DNA from: Nemesobacter sp965204665
Lineage (GTDB): Bacteria; Desulfobacterota_D; UBA1144; Nemesobacterales; Nemesobacteraceae
DNA: 64,000 bases
Assembly (NCBI GenBank): GCA_965204665.1
Contig: OZ242002.1
Coordinates: forward strand, 930,001-994,000
Direction of reading: 5' to 3'
The notes under the pieces are model-generated. The model ran no database searches, was not told the DNA's origin, and saw only the letters and a program-made list of their open reading frames with translations. How positions within the stretch are numbered: position 1 is the stretch's first letter; the number at the start of each line of letters is the position of its first letter. Shown here piece after piece: positions 16,350 through 26,214 of the stretch. Both the position numbers and the translations under genes were made by a program.

Positions 16350-19346
16350 ATGCGCTCCGCGGTCGTCGCGATGTCGGTCGCGGGAATGTTCCTTTTTCCT
16401 CAGACCGCGTTTTCTCAGAGCGTCCTGCAGATAGACACTTACGGCAACGGGAGATTCATAGCCGAGGTCTTCAATTCAATCTCGGTGCTTTCAGGCTCGG
16501 GACTCCCGGGACTCATACGCCTCGGGCTTGTCGCGGGAATACTGTTCGCGGTGGTGTCCGCACTTTTCGGAGGTTCGGTGTCTCCGAGCCGCCATTTCGC
16601 GGTCTCGCTTCTCGTGTACATGACGCTTTTCGGGGTGAAGGTCGACGTTGCGGTTTCCGACAGGGTTACGTCCTATTCCAGAATCATAACCGGAGTACCG
16701 GCGGGCGTCGGCGTATTCGCCTGGGCGACAGCGGGTGTCGGAAGCGGGCTCACCCGCCTGATGGAGACCGCGTTTTCACTGCCCGGGACTCTTCGGTATT
16801 CAAAAAACGGACTTCTGCGGGGCGCTGAACTCATAAAGCGCTCGGCGGCTTTTACCGTGGCCGAGCCGCATCTCGCCAACACTCTTAATTCCTTCGTAAG
16901 GGAGTGCGGTCTGAAAAGCGTGACCTCGGGACTCCTGACCCCGGACAGTCTTCAGAAGTCGGATGACCTTCTCTCTTCCATGAACATGACCAACTACAAG
17001 CTGGTGGAACTTCACACGAACATCGCGCTTGCGCCCTCGGCCTACTCCTCCCCGTCTTCGCTCGGGGACTGCACGGCGGCGCGGAGACCCGTGCTGGCGT
17101 ACTGCGGCGAGGCCCACGCGGGCATAGCCGCATGTCTCAACTCCTATTATCCCGGATGGGAGGAGGAACTCGCCGAGGAATCGGGGTTTGTGAACGGAAA
17201 CTCGAATGTCGTGGACACGGGAGGATTCACCTCCGCGCTTTCCGAGTCCTACTCCCGCCTTGCCGGAATATCCGCAAGCGCGAAGGAGATAATCATCCAG
17301 AACGCCATGATAAACAGTTACTCCCGCTCCGTAAGATCTCTCGCCGTGGCGTCCGGCGGAGAGGCGCAGCTTCTCAGTCTCTCCATAGCCGAGGCGCAGG
17401 CGAGGCAGAAACATTCCTTCATCGTGTTCGGCGAGATGGCGAGACACACCCTGCCCTACATAAGAGGGCTTCTGCAGGGAATGCTGTACGGTATATTCCC
17501 CGCCGTTATTTTTCTGGCCATGACCCCGCTGGCCGCGCGTATAATCCCCGCTTATCTGACGGCCATGTTTTGGACGGAACTTTGGAATCCCATATACGCA
17601 ATAGTGAATCTGTTTTCGAACCTGAGGCTCGAGCGGACGCTCGTGCCTTACTCGGACGGGGCTCTTACCATAGTCTCGAGAGGGTCCTTAGCCCACGAAT
17701 CGGATATGGCCATGGCCGTCGCGGGACTTGCGGCCACGATAGTTCCGATGGTCGCCTACTATGTGGTTTCGGCAAGCCAGCACGCCGTGGTGGGAGCCGT
17801 GCAGCAGTTCATGGGACCCACGCAGTCCGTCTCGACGCAGACGGCCGGAGCGCACGCGACGGGAAACATCTCTCTCGGAAACGTGTCCGTGGCCACCGGA
17901 AGATACGACACGCTCACGGCCCATAAATCCGACACGGCAAGGGAGACGGTCACGGGAAACGCCGTGCGCCGCTACGATAACGTCTACACCAGTGAAGCGT
18001 CAAGCGTCGGAGGGATAAGGATAACGGGCTCTGAAGGAGTGAGGTACGCGGCGAGGGAAGAACTGGCCGACACCCGGAAGAACATGGAGACGAGCCGCTC
18101 CGCGGTCACGGAATCCGCGGCCTCGGCCTCGGGGAGAATATTCACCGCTCAGAGCGGGTCGTCTCGGGGCAGAACTTATTCGGAGATGCTCGGGTCTTCC
18201 TCGCAGACCTCGGAGAGCAGCAACCTCGCGACGGTGCTCGAGACGGCGCGGGCGCTTGAAGAGAAATTCGGACTTTCGCGCCAGGAGTCGCTTCGTATGT
18301 CGTGGGATACGGCCACGGTTTACGATATGGGGGCGAAGGTGGGCGCTTCGGGGAATTCTCTCGGAGGGGTCAACCTCGGAGCAGGGTCTTTCGGTGCGGG
18401 GGTAAGGGGTCGAGCGGTACGGGGTACCGACAGGACGGCCGGGGAGAGTTGGAACGAAGCCCGGGAATTTGCCGAAAGCGCGAACTCGAAAGTGAACTTC
18501 ACCCGGGCGCTTTCGGAACTTGAAACCGCTTTCGACTCGAAGGAGACGAGGGACAGTCTTCAACTCTCCGAGCAGGACACGGAGCAGGTGCGCGCTGAAC
18601 TTGTTCACGCTGAAAACTCACTTAAGGAGTACTCGTCTCTCGAGGAGAAAGCCGGAGTGTACTCCGAACTGCTTTCAGGGGAAAGTTCCTTCGCTGCGGG
18701 AATAGAAAGCGAATACACCCAGTCGGTGTTCGAAGATATGAGAGACCGCGGTTATTCCGACGATTATACGGCAAAAGGGTTGTCCGATCTTCGGGACAGA
18801 AGGTACGACACGGAACAGGCGGAAGAGGTTTCGGCGTCCATACACAGAGTGACTGGGCTGTCTGATCTTGTGGGGTCGGGAAAGATGCCGAGGGAATCCG
18901 CTTCGGCAATGCCCGACGACAGTTACGGAATACAGGATGTTACTCCGTTTGACGTTGATCCGGAGTCGAGTTTTTCGGAATACAGAAAGTCCGCTTCGGG
19001 AGTCGTCGGGTCGGATACGGAAGAAATCGGCAGAGAGTTGAACATAAACGCGGAAGCGGTGAAAGAGCGGATAAAAGAGTCCCGAGAAAGCGTAAGACAG
19101 GAGATGTCTTCCGGAGAAACGCAGACGGCAAGGGATATGGAAACGGAGAAGCAGGAGATACTGAGAGAGAAAGGTCGAGTCGGCGGTTCCACGGAAGGAG
19201 TTCGCAAACGACTTGAAAAAGCGCAGACTGCGGACGACTCAGCGGAAGATAAAACCTCACGGCTTGCGAAGTCCGTGCGAAGTAATCGCGAGCAGCAGGT
19301 GAAAGCGCCGGGAAAACAGACCGATTCTTCTTCTGCAGAGCAATGA
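16350..19346 (+). CDS. traG: F-type conjugal transfer protein TraG
   Basis: Encodes about 998 residues. The ATG at 16350 has a GGGGGAGG ribosome site 7 bp upstream; an alternative ATG at 16320 overlaps the traH stop. The N-terminal half is an inner-membrane domain with membrane segments near residues 45-65, 75-95 and 380-460, needed for pilus assembly. The C-terminal half is periplasmic, Ser/Thr/Glu-rich and helical (for example SLRMSWDTATVYDMG, typical of TraG) and takes part in mating-pair stabilisation and entry exclusion in F. It ends the tra operon; no clear terminator follows. Confidence 0.92.
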   Translation: MRSAVVAMSVAGMFLFPQTAFSQSVLQIDTYGNGRFIAEVFNSISVLSGSGLPGLIRLGLVAGILFAVVSALFGGSVSPSRHFAVSLLVYMTLFGVKVDVAVSDRVTSYSRIITGVPAGVGVFAWATAGVGSGLTRLMETAFSLPGTLRYSKNGLLRGAELIKRSAAFTVAEPHLANTLNSFVRECGLKSVTSGLLTPDSLQKSDDLLSSMNMTNYKLVELHTNIALAPSAYSSPSSLGDCTAARRPVLAYCGEAHAGIAACLNSYYPGWEEELAEESGFVNGNSNVVDTGGFTSALSESYSRLAGISASAKEIIIQNAMINSYSRSVRSLAVASGGEAQLLSLSIAEAQARQKHSFIVFGEMARHTLPYIRGLLQGMLYGIFPAVIFLAMTPLAARIIPAYLTAMFWTELWNPIYAIVNLFSNLRLERTLVPYSDGALTIVSRGSLAHESDMAMAVAGLAATIVPMVAYYVVSASQHAVVGAVQQFMGPTQSVSTQTAGAHATGNISLGNVSVATGRYDTLTAHKSDTARETVTGNAVRRYDNVYTSEASSVGGIRITGSEGVRYAAREELADTRKNMETSRSAVTESAASASGRIFTAQSGSSRGRTYSEMLGSSSQTSESSNLATVLETARALEEKFGLSRQESLRMSWDTATVYDMGAKVGASGNSLGGVNLGAGSFGAGVRGRAVRGTDRTAGESWNEAREFAESANSKVNFTRALSELETAFDSKETRDSLQLSEQDTEQVRAELVHAENSLKEYSSLEEKAGVYSELLSGESSFAAGIESEYTQSVFEDMRDRGYSDDYTAKGLSDLRDRRYDTEQAEEVSASIHRVTGLSDLVGSGKMPRESASAMPDDSYGIQDVTPFDVDPESSFSEYRKSASGVVGSDTEEIGRELNINAEAVKERIKESRESVRQEMSSGETQTARDMETEKQEILREKGRVGGSTEGVRKRLEKAQTADDSAEDKTSRLAKSVRSNREQQVKAPGKQTDSSSAEQ

Positions 19347-19564
19347 AGGCTCAACTACCAAAAAGGGATTTTGTATAAGGAGGTGCATGCAATAATTTCC
19401 GGTTCGTTTTTCGTAATGAGGTGTGGTCAACTGCAAGACCAACTCGTATCTCGGCAATCTGACAGCAGGACTTCTTGATTTACAAGGAATGCGTACCGAT
19501 TCTTATGGAATCAACAACTGATATTGATTTGAATATATCGCGTTTCTTTTCTTCGATACATTCT

Positions 19565-20059
19565 TTAATTTCCAGCTTGTCTGGCCGCTTTTTCAATCCA
19601 GCACTCTATGTTTTCATAACCATTATCAACAATCCAATCATAATAAGAGCAACAAGGATAAGTGAGAGGACCTTGGCAAGGTATAAAACCAAAATGTTTT
19701 TCAAATGGATTATCCCCTTTCACGTCTACTTTTTTTTCTTGGTTTTCCACATTATGGATGTATATTCCAATCAATCCATTTCGTTTTTGAATGCTTTGTT
19801 CTATTTCATACTTTACCCAGTGCCGGTCTGCTGTCTCTTTTCCGATTAAAACTATTGTTACCGATGTTCCCTTTAGTTGTTCATCAATCCAATTTTTTAT
19901 AGCGCGATTTCCTTCCCGTTTGATGGATTCCCATTTCGCTTTGTCTAAAAAAAAGGGTTGAGCCTCTCCTTTTCCACTCACAACCCAACTATTTCGGACT
20001 TGCCAAATCCTCCAAGCATCTCTTTGGAAATGGAAGCTGAAAAACACCTTTCTTGCCAT
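19565..20059 (-). CDS. ThsB/MTH538-type TIR-like domain protein
   Basis: Encodes 164 residues. The sequence matches the Thoeris ThsB TIR-like family: start KVFFSFHFQRDAWRIWQVRNSW, then AIKNWIDEQLKGTSVTIVLI, GKETADRHWVKYEIEQS and GLIGIYIHN. In Thoeris such proteins make a nucleotide signal from NAD after phage infection. The usual ThsA effector (SIR2/SLOG) is not next door; the gene before it in the transcript encodes a small membrane protein. AAAGGAG lies just before its ATG. The region is markedly AT-rich compared with the tra genes, which suggests separate acquisition. Confidence 0.8.
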   Translation of the reverse strand: MARKVFFSFHFQRDAWRIWQVRNSWVVSGKGEAQPFFLDKAKWESIKREGNRAIKNWIDEQLKGTSVTIVLIGKETADRHWVKYEIEQSIQKRNGLIGIYIHNVENQEKKVDVKGDNPFEKHFGFIPCQGPLTYPCCSYYDWIVDNGYENIECWIEKAARQAGN

Positions 20060-20071
20060 AAGACATCTCCT

Positions 20072-20479
20072 TTAACTATTTGCTTTCAAAATAAAACGGC
20101 ACAACAGAAGATTTGCTAAAAAGAGAGGGGAATAAAAAATTACAAGTGTTTTTGAAAAACAAACACTAAGCCAGTTTGATTTATTACAATCAGTTTCCAT
20201 GGAAAAATCAGTTTCTTCCCCCTTTCTAATAGAATCGTAAAGATGACGAAACAACCTCTCTTGATTTACAAAAAACCCATCTAAAGTCCAAAAAAGCAAA
20301 ATAGGGAGTATTAAGTAAATATAAATATGGTAGGGATTGCCAGTTGCCACATTTATCAAAACCACTGCTGTTGTCAATGTAATGGACCAGCTTTTAAGTA
20401 AAAAGGAACAATGCGCCATCCTGTTAATAATTGCTTGCACCATTTCTAGATGTTTAATCTTCTGCTCTTGAATATCCAT
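20072..20479 (-). CDS. Small membrane protein paired with the TIR protein
   Basis: Encodes 135 residues. Hydrophobic segments are visible near residues 24-45, 49-70 and 112-132, separated by a charged loop (NQERLFRHLYDSIRKGEE). The N-terminus is a short amphipathic helix (IKHLEMVQAIINRMA). It ends 12 bp before the TIR gene, so the two are probably co-transcribed. I do not know a named family, but a membrane partner next to a TIR signal-maker suggests an effector that attacks the membrane. That role is inference. Confidence 0.65.
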   Translation of the reverse strand: MDIQEQKIKHLEMVQAIINRMAHCSFLLKSWSITLTTAVVLINVATGNPYHIYIYLILPILLFWTLDGFFVNQERLFRHLYDSIRKGEETDFSMETDCNKSNWLSVCFSKTLVIFYSPLFLANLLLCRFILKANS

Positions 20480-20578
20480 ATTCTTTCAAGTTTTAGGAAA
20501 TTGTCACAATCAAATCAAATGATTTCAACAACAAACAATTTTCGGCACAGAAACAATTTACAACATAGCACGAAAAGG

Positions 20579-20785
20579 CTAACTGGTGTGGCAATCTCTA
20601 GAGCAATAAAAACACCCATTGGCTTCAGGATAATATCTTTTTGCCTTTTCGACAGCCGGACGGCAGTTATTGAAATTGCCTAAAGACAGTGCATTCCTAG
20701 GATCGGGGAAATACTGACAGTTTGCAATATGAACTTCATGGTCTCCATTTCCCTGAGCAATCCTGTTTATATAGTATTCTGGCAT
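20579..20785 (-). CDS. Small Cys/His-rich protein, TIR-cassette associated
   Basis: Encodes about 68 residues from an ATG with GGAGG 6 bp upstream. The sequence has a H-x-x-x-C pair (HEVHIANCQYFPD), the segment LGNFNNCRPAVEKAKRYY and a terminal NGCFYCSRDCHTS, so several Cys and His could bind a metal. Small proteins of this pattern appear beside TIR genes in other genomes as far as I recall, but I cannot name a family. It is the first gene of the three-gene minus-strand unit. Confidence 0.6.
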   Translation of the reverse strand: MPEYYINRIAQGNGDHEVHIANCQYFPDPRNALSLGNFNNCRPAVEKAKRYYPEANGCFYCSRDCHTS

Positions 20786-21170
20786 GTAGAGCCTCCATTT
20801 AAGATTTTGTTTAATACAAAATAAGCAGAGAAGATGTGAAAACAAGCAATTTTTTGAGTTCGGTCAAGGAATAATCTCTGGGTACGTTATCGTAAGGGTA
20901 TTCCCAAACCCCAAGGGAAAGAGGTTGTCAACCCTCTGATTCCCAACGCCGCAAGTTTTTGACCTTGCACGCTTCCTTTGTGTTCCAGCAACAACTAAAA
21001 GTCCTACCTCGGATGCCAATTGAGCAGATACCTGCGCCGCTCAATATCAGTGCCGTCTCCACGCGCCTTTGCATCTTCTTCAAGAGACTTCAAGTCGTTC
21101 CGACTACTGACGACGCTACAATCGCGGAACTGGTGTGAGATGTATTGGCTGTTTCATTGGACGATATTTT
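20786..21170. other. Intergenic stretch between TIR unit and helicase operon
   Basis: No gene is visible in these 385 bp. At 20858-20869 the sequence GTTCGGTCAAGG matches the core of the dispersed boundary repeat seen elsewhere in the window. The first part should hold the promoter of the TIR unit, and the last part the 3' end of the helicase operon transcript. Confidence 0.4.
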
Positions 21171-24100
21171 CTAGTCTTCCCGGAATCTAGGCAGCGCGGG
21201 ATCTTGCGTATTCTCGTCAGTCGAGTTATCAGCAGGAGGCAGAAGTGAAATCAACCAATTAGAAAAATCCGCCGATTCCAGACTGCCATTCTGTCTGAGA
21301 CTAGACAATAGATCTTCCTGTCGCGGCTGGCCGAAAACCAACCGATAAAAAGCCAGCCCCTGTTTCAGTCGGCTGAACTTTCCAACTTCCTTACTATACG
21401 GTAGCAGCGGAATGCGACGCTCAACCTGTGCGGGACCATCAAAAACCCAATAGGGAAAAATATCTGAATGCTCATTGGCTTTGTCCTCAGACGCGATGTT
21501 GAAAAGCGATTGCCACGGGTCGCCTCTCTCATGAACTTTAGATAAATCCGTTAAACCGTATCGCTCGGCTATATTCTTTCTGACCGCATGACCTTTATAC
21601 CGGTGAACCCGTCCTTCGCGTTGTTCAAGATCAACTGGATTAGAGGGCAAATTCCAATGCACCACCGCATGGCACCAAGTGTGGAAATCTAATCCCTCCT
21701 GACCTATGGAAGTCGATGCCAGAATGAAAGGACGGAATGGAGAGTTGAAGGCATCCCTTACCGACTCGGCACGTACGAGAGGTTGGTTGTCGTCGCGTAT
21801 ATCCCCGAACCGAAGCGCAAAACGGCATCGGGTGTTGAAACCACCAACGGTAAAGCCGTCGTCTGATGCCTTTATTTCGTCGATTCGGATCCGGGCGGTC
21901 CGCAGGGACAACACGGATTGTATGCACTCTGCGATGCCGGCCACCTGCTCTTCCGGCGAATGCTCCGAGAGACCTAAAGATTCTCTGAGGACATGCACAT
22001 ATTCGTCGAGTACAGACTGAATATTGCCGTCAATACCGTAACGGAGCGTCAACCTCCAATAGGGCACCTTGCCCTTGCCCGTATCTTTTAGCATGGCTGT
22101 CGTTTCCGGCATATTGAAAAGCGACCGGAATCCCGATGCGACTCTGGCGGCGGCTGAGAGTAGATTTTCATCTGAAGCCTTCAACTCAGGAGTGATGCGG
22201 TGAAGTGCCCGCAATGCGCATACACCGGGGCCTGCCAGAGCAAGGTCGCAAAGCACATCCGTCAGGTCGGCAGGTTTGGAGCCGAGAGCAATACGGCCTT
22301 CTGCCGCGCTGACCAGCAGGTCGATGTGATGTTTGAAATGTTTGAAACGGTCACCTGATTCATGATCCGGTGTAGCGGATTGCCAGCCCGACTCGCTTTT
22401 GCACCATTCCAACAGCCCGTTCCGGGAATCAAGAAGAATGGGAGCCGCCCAGTACCATCTTTTATCGGCGGGAGTATCGGGATTGTCGAGAGGTAGAGTT
22501 TCAACCAGTTCGCGGCATTTATCTTTGACCTCCTTTCTAAGCACTTTAATATCCACAGGACCATCTCCGCAGCGAAGGGCAGTCTCAAGCGGGTCAATCT
22601 TAGTGGCGAGAGTCGGTGACGGCAGCAACCAGGCCATGACCGGCATGCCCGTCGGGCGATTATCTTTCGCGTCCGCCGTAAAGCGCAGCAACGGCTTGAC
22701 CTTATCATAGAGATCACTGTATGAGACTTGGGTACCGGTAATCATCTTCCGTTCGGCTTCATAGGAACAGATTGACGCAATCGCGTCGGGTACTGCGCTC
22801 CATGAAGAAAACACCAGCGCTTTTGTCAAGCCTTTCTTGTCCCTGTACACGCCGCCGGGCCTGATGTACGGCATGGACGGCGGCATCCACAGAAGCTGCC
22901 ACATGCCTTTATCGACCGTGTCCTCGAAAAGTACGCGCATTCTGGGATTGGCAGGGTCCAGAGTCAGATAACTTTCAAACATCCTCTTCGAGAGCAGCCG
23001 CCCGGTTGCCGACGAAAGAGCAGACCGAAGAGCATCCGAGGGCGCGCACATCTTGGAATCCAGTTTACGTCGCAGGTCATAGTGTTTCAGAAAATTGATC
23101 AGATACGGCGCAGATTTCCAGTATTCGATTGTCTCGCCGCCCTCGACGCATGCGGCAACTGCGTCAACCGCCGCCGCATGCCGAAGGTCTTCGGGTTTAA
23201 GGGGCGCCGTCTGTTCAATTTCCTTCAGCATCGAGTTTCGGTCTTGAGTCGTCGCGACCCGTTCCGTTCGACACATGACCTTGAGTAACGCCTGTTCAAG
23301 CCTTGCCTTTTTCCCCGCATGGCATGCTGAACACTCAGCGTGGGACTGAAGCATCGTTCGATGCTCTGACAAGAGTTTCCTCACCTCGTCAACCTCGCCT
23401 GAATCGTTGAACAGGAATTTCAGCGTCCGGATGAAGTCCGGATAGTGATCGTCCTCTTCGGTCTCCTGATCGAGGGTGAGCATCTTGTAGGGTGTTGCTG
23501 AGAGCAGGAGAACTCTGACATCGGTATATTCGAAGAGTTTATTTGCCAGATCGGAGGTTTCGTCACCGCCGTCCAGCAGGTTTTTGAATCGTTGAAATTC
23601 ATCAAGTATGACCAGGTCGGGTTCAAGCGCGGAAAGGCACACCGAAGCCAACTTGCTCCTGAGTTCGGCTGTCAGACTGTAGCGAAGTTCGGAATCCGCC
23701 GGCGGAATTTCGACATGGTCGCGATAGGAGGCGAAACGTTCGCATCCGTCCTTCAGATGCGCATACAGGTCAGTATCTTCAAGGACTGCCCGCCTGAACA
23801 TCTTGGCAAGTTCCGAATCCAGATCCTCCGCAGAAAGTTTTTCGGCCCTGGCTCGCCAGTTTTCTTTGCCGGCTGTGGCCTGAAGAATGTTGAGCAGACC
23901 CCGACGCAGCCGTTCCCTTCGTTCCTTCTGCGCCAGAGGCAGGTTATACAGAATCCGATAGATGATGGCCCGCTCATCGGCATGTCCACCCCGGCTGCGG
24001 GCGTGGTCGAATGCGGTACCGGGCGTCAGACTGATGAAATTCACCTTGTTCTTACGCAGAGGCCGCACATGTTCAGGCAGGTAGGTCAGCCGAGTAGCGA

Positions 24101-24398
24101 TTGAAAAACCGCCTGCCTCGTTGCCCTTGAGTCGATTGACGTTCTGCTTCGCAATGGCGGCATTGGAGCAGATGTAGATCACGTCAATCCGATCTGTCTT
24201 GTCCTGCAGGTGCTCCAGAGTCTTGGCGATGATGCCTCGAGCGACGAGCGTTTTCCCCAGTCCGACCTCATCGGCGACTAGAAAACGGAAAGTCGGGTCA
24301 TTGCCGTAAAGTCGTTTGAATACATACTCCACCGTCTTTCTCTGGAAGTCTTTCAGTACGGCAAGAGCAGGCGCTGATGGAACACGGTTGCTATGCAT
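21171..24398 (-). CDS. Large SNF2/DEAD-like helicase, Azaca ZacC-like
   Basis: Encodes about 1075 residues from the ATG at 24398, which overlaps the previous gene's stop. Helicase motifs are clear: FLVADEVGLGKTLVARG (motif I), VIYICSNAAIAKQN (Ia), LVILDEFQRFKNLL (II, DEFQ), LLLSATPYKM (III), then KALVFSSWSAVP and ILASTSIGQEGLDFHTWC with LEQREGRVHRYKGH (V and VI). A Cys pair CSACH lies between the two lobes. The order DUF6361 protein, phospholipase-D-like protein, helicase resembles the three-gene Azaca anti-phage system as I remember it. Azaca assignment is moderate; the helicase call is firm. Confidence 0.8.
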   Translation of the reverse strand: MHSNRVPSAPALAVLKDFQRKTVEYVFKRLYGNDPTFRFLVADEVGLGKTLVARGIIAKTLEHLQDKTDRIDVIYICSNAAIAKQNVNRLKGNEAGGFSIATRLTYLPEHVRPLRKNKVNFISLTPGTAFDHARSRGGHADERAIIYRILYNLPLAQKERRERLRRGLLNILQATAGKENWRARAEKLSAEDLDSELAKMFRRAVLEDTDLYAHLKDGCERFASYRDHVEIPPADSELRYSLTAELRSKLASVCLSALEPDLVILDEFQRFKNLLDGGDETSDLANKLFEYTDVRVLLLSATPYKMLTLDQETEEDDHYPDFIRTLKFLFNDSGEVDEVRKLLSEHRTMLQSHAECSACHAGKKARLEQALLKVMCRTERVATTQDRNSMLKEIEQTAPLKPEDLRHAAAVDAVAACVEGGETIEYWKSAPYLINFLKHYDLRRKLDSKMCAPSDALRSALSSATGRLLSKRMFESYLTLDPANPRMRVLFEDTVDKGMWQLLWMPPSMPYIRPGGVYRDKKGLTKALVFSSWSAVPDAIASICSYEAERKMITGTQVSYSDLYDKVKPLLRFTADAKDNRPTGMPVMAWLLPSPTLATKIDPLETALRCGDGPVDIKVLRKEVKDKCRELVETLPLDNPDTPADKRWYWAAPILLDSRNGLLEWCKSESGWQSATPDHESGDRFKHFKHHIDLLVSAAEGRIALGSKPADLTDVLCDLALAGPGVCALRALHRITPELKASDENLLSAAARVASGFRSLFNMPETTAMLKDTGKGKVPYWRLTLRYGIDGNIQSVLDEYVHVLRESLGLSEHSPEEQVAGIAECIQSVLSLRTARIRIDEIKASDDGFTVGGFNTRCRFALRFGDIRDDNQPLVRAESVRDAFNSPFRPFILASTSIGQEGLDFHTWCHAVVHWNLPSNPVDLEQREGRVHRYKGHAVRKNIAERYGLTDLSKVHERGDPWQSLFNIASEDKANEHSDIFPYWVFDGPAQVERRIPLLPYSKEVGKFSRLKQGLAFYRLVFGQPRQEDLLSSLRQNGSLESADFSNWLISLLPPADNSTDENTQDPALPRFRED

Positions 24399-26214
24399 CA
24401 CGCCCCTCGACAGCGGATTCAAACACCTTCCAGAGGTTTAAGAAATCGTCGGGAATAACGAAATTGCGGTTTCCCCGAGACAAATCACGAACCAGTTCCG
24501 AGACTTCCGACAGTCTCTCCGGGTGTCTGCTGTAGGTGCGGACCAGTTCCTCCAGCAGCGCAACATCCTCACCCTCAACCAATCGGGTCAACCACTTCAC
24601 CCGATTGGAGCCGTTGTCGGCACCATGACATGATGCCGCATCGTCACCGAGCAGGAGGAGCAGGTAACGAATAAATCCGTCCCGATTGTTGATCACCGTC
24701 TGCAGAATAGCGGCGTTGCGGTTCTCGGGAATGCCAGTCACGGGCAGATTCAGCACGAACCTTACCGCAACATCAAAATCCGTACGATCGGTTCTGAGTT
24801 CAAAGGCTGTAAGACCCGTCACGGAAGAGGCCGAGAATTCGCCGAGTCTGATCCCGCCGTGAACTTGACCGTTCAGAATATTCACCGCCGAATCCTGAGC
24901 AACGGTTATGGGCCATGCCGAAGCACTGACTCCGTCAAGCGGCGGGATTCCTCCGGTCAGCCTCAGAGCCCATGAATCATCCTTCGATCCGGGATCGCAT
25001 TCTATGACAAGATCTGCTTCAGACAGGTCCCGACGCGCATCATCAACGGATTTCTCCGCCTTCTTCCGTAACGCATCGGTCTCTGCTTTCCTTTTCTCGG
25101 TTATCTCAAAATCGACAAGATATTCACCCAGACCGTCAGAATCGAGAAGTTCCCTGATACCGCCGACTTTATTCTTCCTGCCGACCAGTTCGACCAGAAT
25201 TTCTATATTCTTCGAGGTGTTCAGTGCCGCATCGGTCGCATTCGCCGAGCCCGTAACCACATGGGTGTAGTCGGAATAGTACCGCGTCTCGAACAGGTAA
25301 GCCTTCGCGTGGAGGCCGGTTGTCGGTGATTGCTCGGAGGTATCGACTTCCTCGCCGTCTTCGGTTTCCGCCGCTTCATGCAGATACAGACATTTGCAGA
25401 ACAGGGAAAGCGTTTCCTCCTGAATGGCGGATAATGCCTCCGGCCGTGAGATCAGTGCGCATGAGACCTCGGCACTTTTCGCCAATGTTCGCAGGACCTC
25501 GTCGGAACAGAAAGGAGAGATGACGGCCATTCGATCCGCCTTGGGAGGTTCCCAGTCAAACTCTTTCGTTCCCGGAAGATGGAAACTCAATCTGTCGAAG
25601 CCCTCGGGGAGTTCCCATTCGACTCTATGCAGTTCCTCCGCGAACCTCCGTGCCTGTTCGACCCTGTCCGCATCCGTCGGTCGGGCAGCCAAACCGGGAA
25701 GCGATTTGAAGAAATACGTCAAGGGCTTATTCAATTCACAACCACGGCCCGTAATCGTGCCTTCGAGTTGAAGCGACAAATCCCAAGATTGATCGGTGGT
25801 CATGTTCCGAGTCAGCAGCACCAGTCGATACATGGAACTGTTCTGATCTGGACTGACAAAACGGATTGCCCAGACTTTCGGATGAAAGACTCCTCCGTCA
25901 GGGGAAGTCACCTCAACAACCATTTCTTCCAGAAAACCGAATGCGGGGTTCGGGCGGGCTGTCCTGGGGACTTGAATCCGTCCCCTCTGCACATAAACTG
26001 TAATTCGTTTCGCGTATCTGCGGACGGCTTCAAGTACAGCCAACGAATCAGGGTCTGTTTGACCATCCGCCGCCGTCAACGCCAGATAAACAGGCATCTC
26101 AAGCAGTAACGCGGGGTCCATCGAGAAGGTTGTCGCAACGGCCTCGTCGAAAACCATTCCCGGCGGAGGGGTCAGGGCCGAGGTATACAGGCTTCGGGAG
26201 TTTGGATTCAGCAT
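24391..26214 (-). CDS. Phospholipase-D-like nuclease, Azaca ZacB-like
   Basis: Encodes about 607 residues from the ATG at 26214 (MLNPNSRSLYTSALTPPPG), which overlaps the end of the DUF6361 gene by 7 bp. A longer form from 26274 would overlap far more. A PLD-type active-site half is visible in TTGLHAKAYLFE (H-x-K), with GSANATDAALNTSKNIEILV downstream, the usual G-S-x-N that follows HKD motifs. The N-terminal part (DPALLLEMPVYLALTAADG) and the block VTSPDGGVFHPKVWAIRF with a second H-x-K fit a two-half PLD fold. It probably cuts nucleic acid with the helicase encoded downstream. Confidence 0.78.
   Translation of the reverse strand: MLNPNSRSLYTSALTPPPGMVFDEAVATTFSMDPALLLEMPVYLALTAADGQTDPDSLAVLEAVRRYAKRITVYVQRGRIQVPRTARPNPAFGFLEEMVVEVTSPDGGVFHPKVWAIRFVSPDQNSSMYRLVLLTRNMTTDQSWDLSLQLEGTITGRGCELNKPLTYFFKSLPGLAARPTDADRVEQARRFAEELHRVEWELPEGFDRLSFHLPGTKEFDWEPPKADRMAVISPFCSDEVLRTLAKSAEVSCALISRPEALSAIQEETLSLFCKCLYLHEAAETEDGEEVDTSEQSPTTGLHAKAYLFETRYYSDYTHVVTGSANATDAALNTSKNIEILVELVGRKNKVGGIRELLDSDGLGEYLVDFEITEKRKAETDALRKKAEKSVDDARRDLSEADLVIECDPGSKDDSWALRLTGGIPPLDGVSASAWPITVAQDSAVNILNGQVHGGIRLGEFSASSVTGLTAFELRTDRTDFDVAVRFVLNLPVTGIPENRNAAILQTVINNRDGFIRYLLLLLGDDAASCHGADNGSNRVKWLTRLVEGEDVALLEELVRTYSRHPERLSEVSELVRDLSRGNRNFVIPDDFLNLWKVFESAVEGRDA

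Noticed and set aside
19565..20059. Canonical Thoeris system
   Set aside because: No ThsA-like SIR2/SLOG gene is adjacent. The SIR2 gene at 60837 is coupled to the Argonaute.
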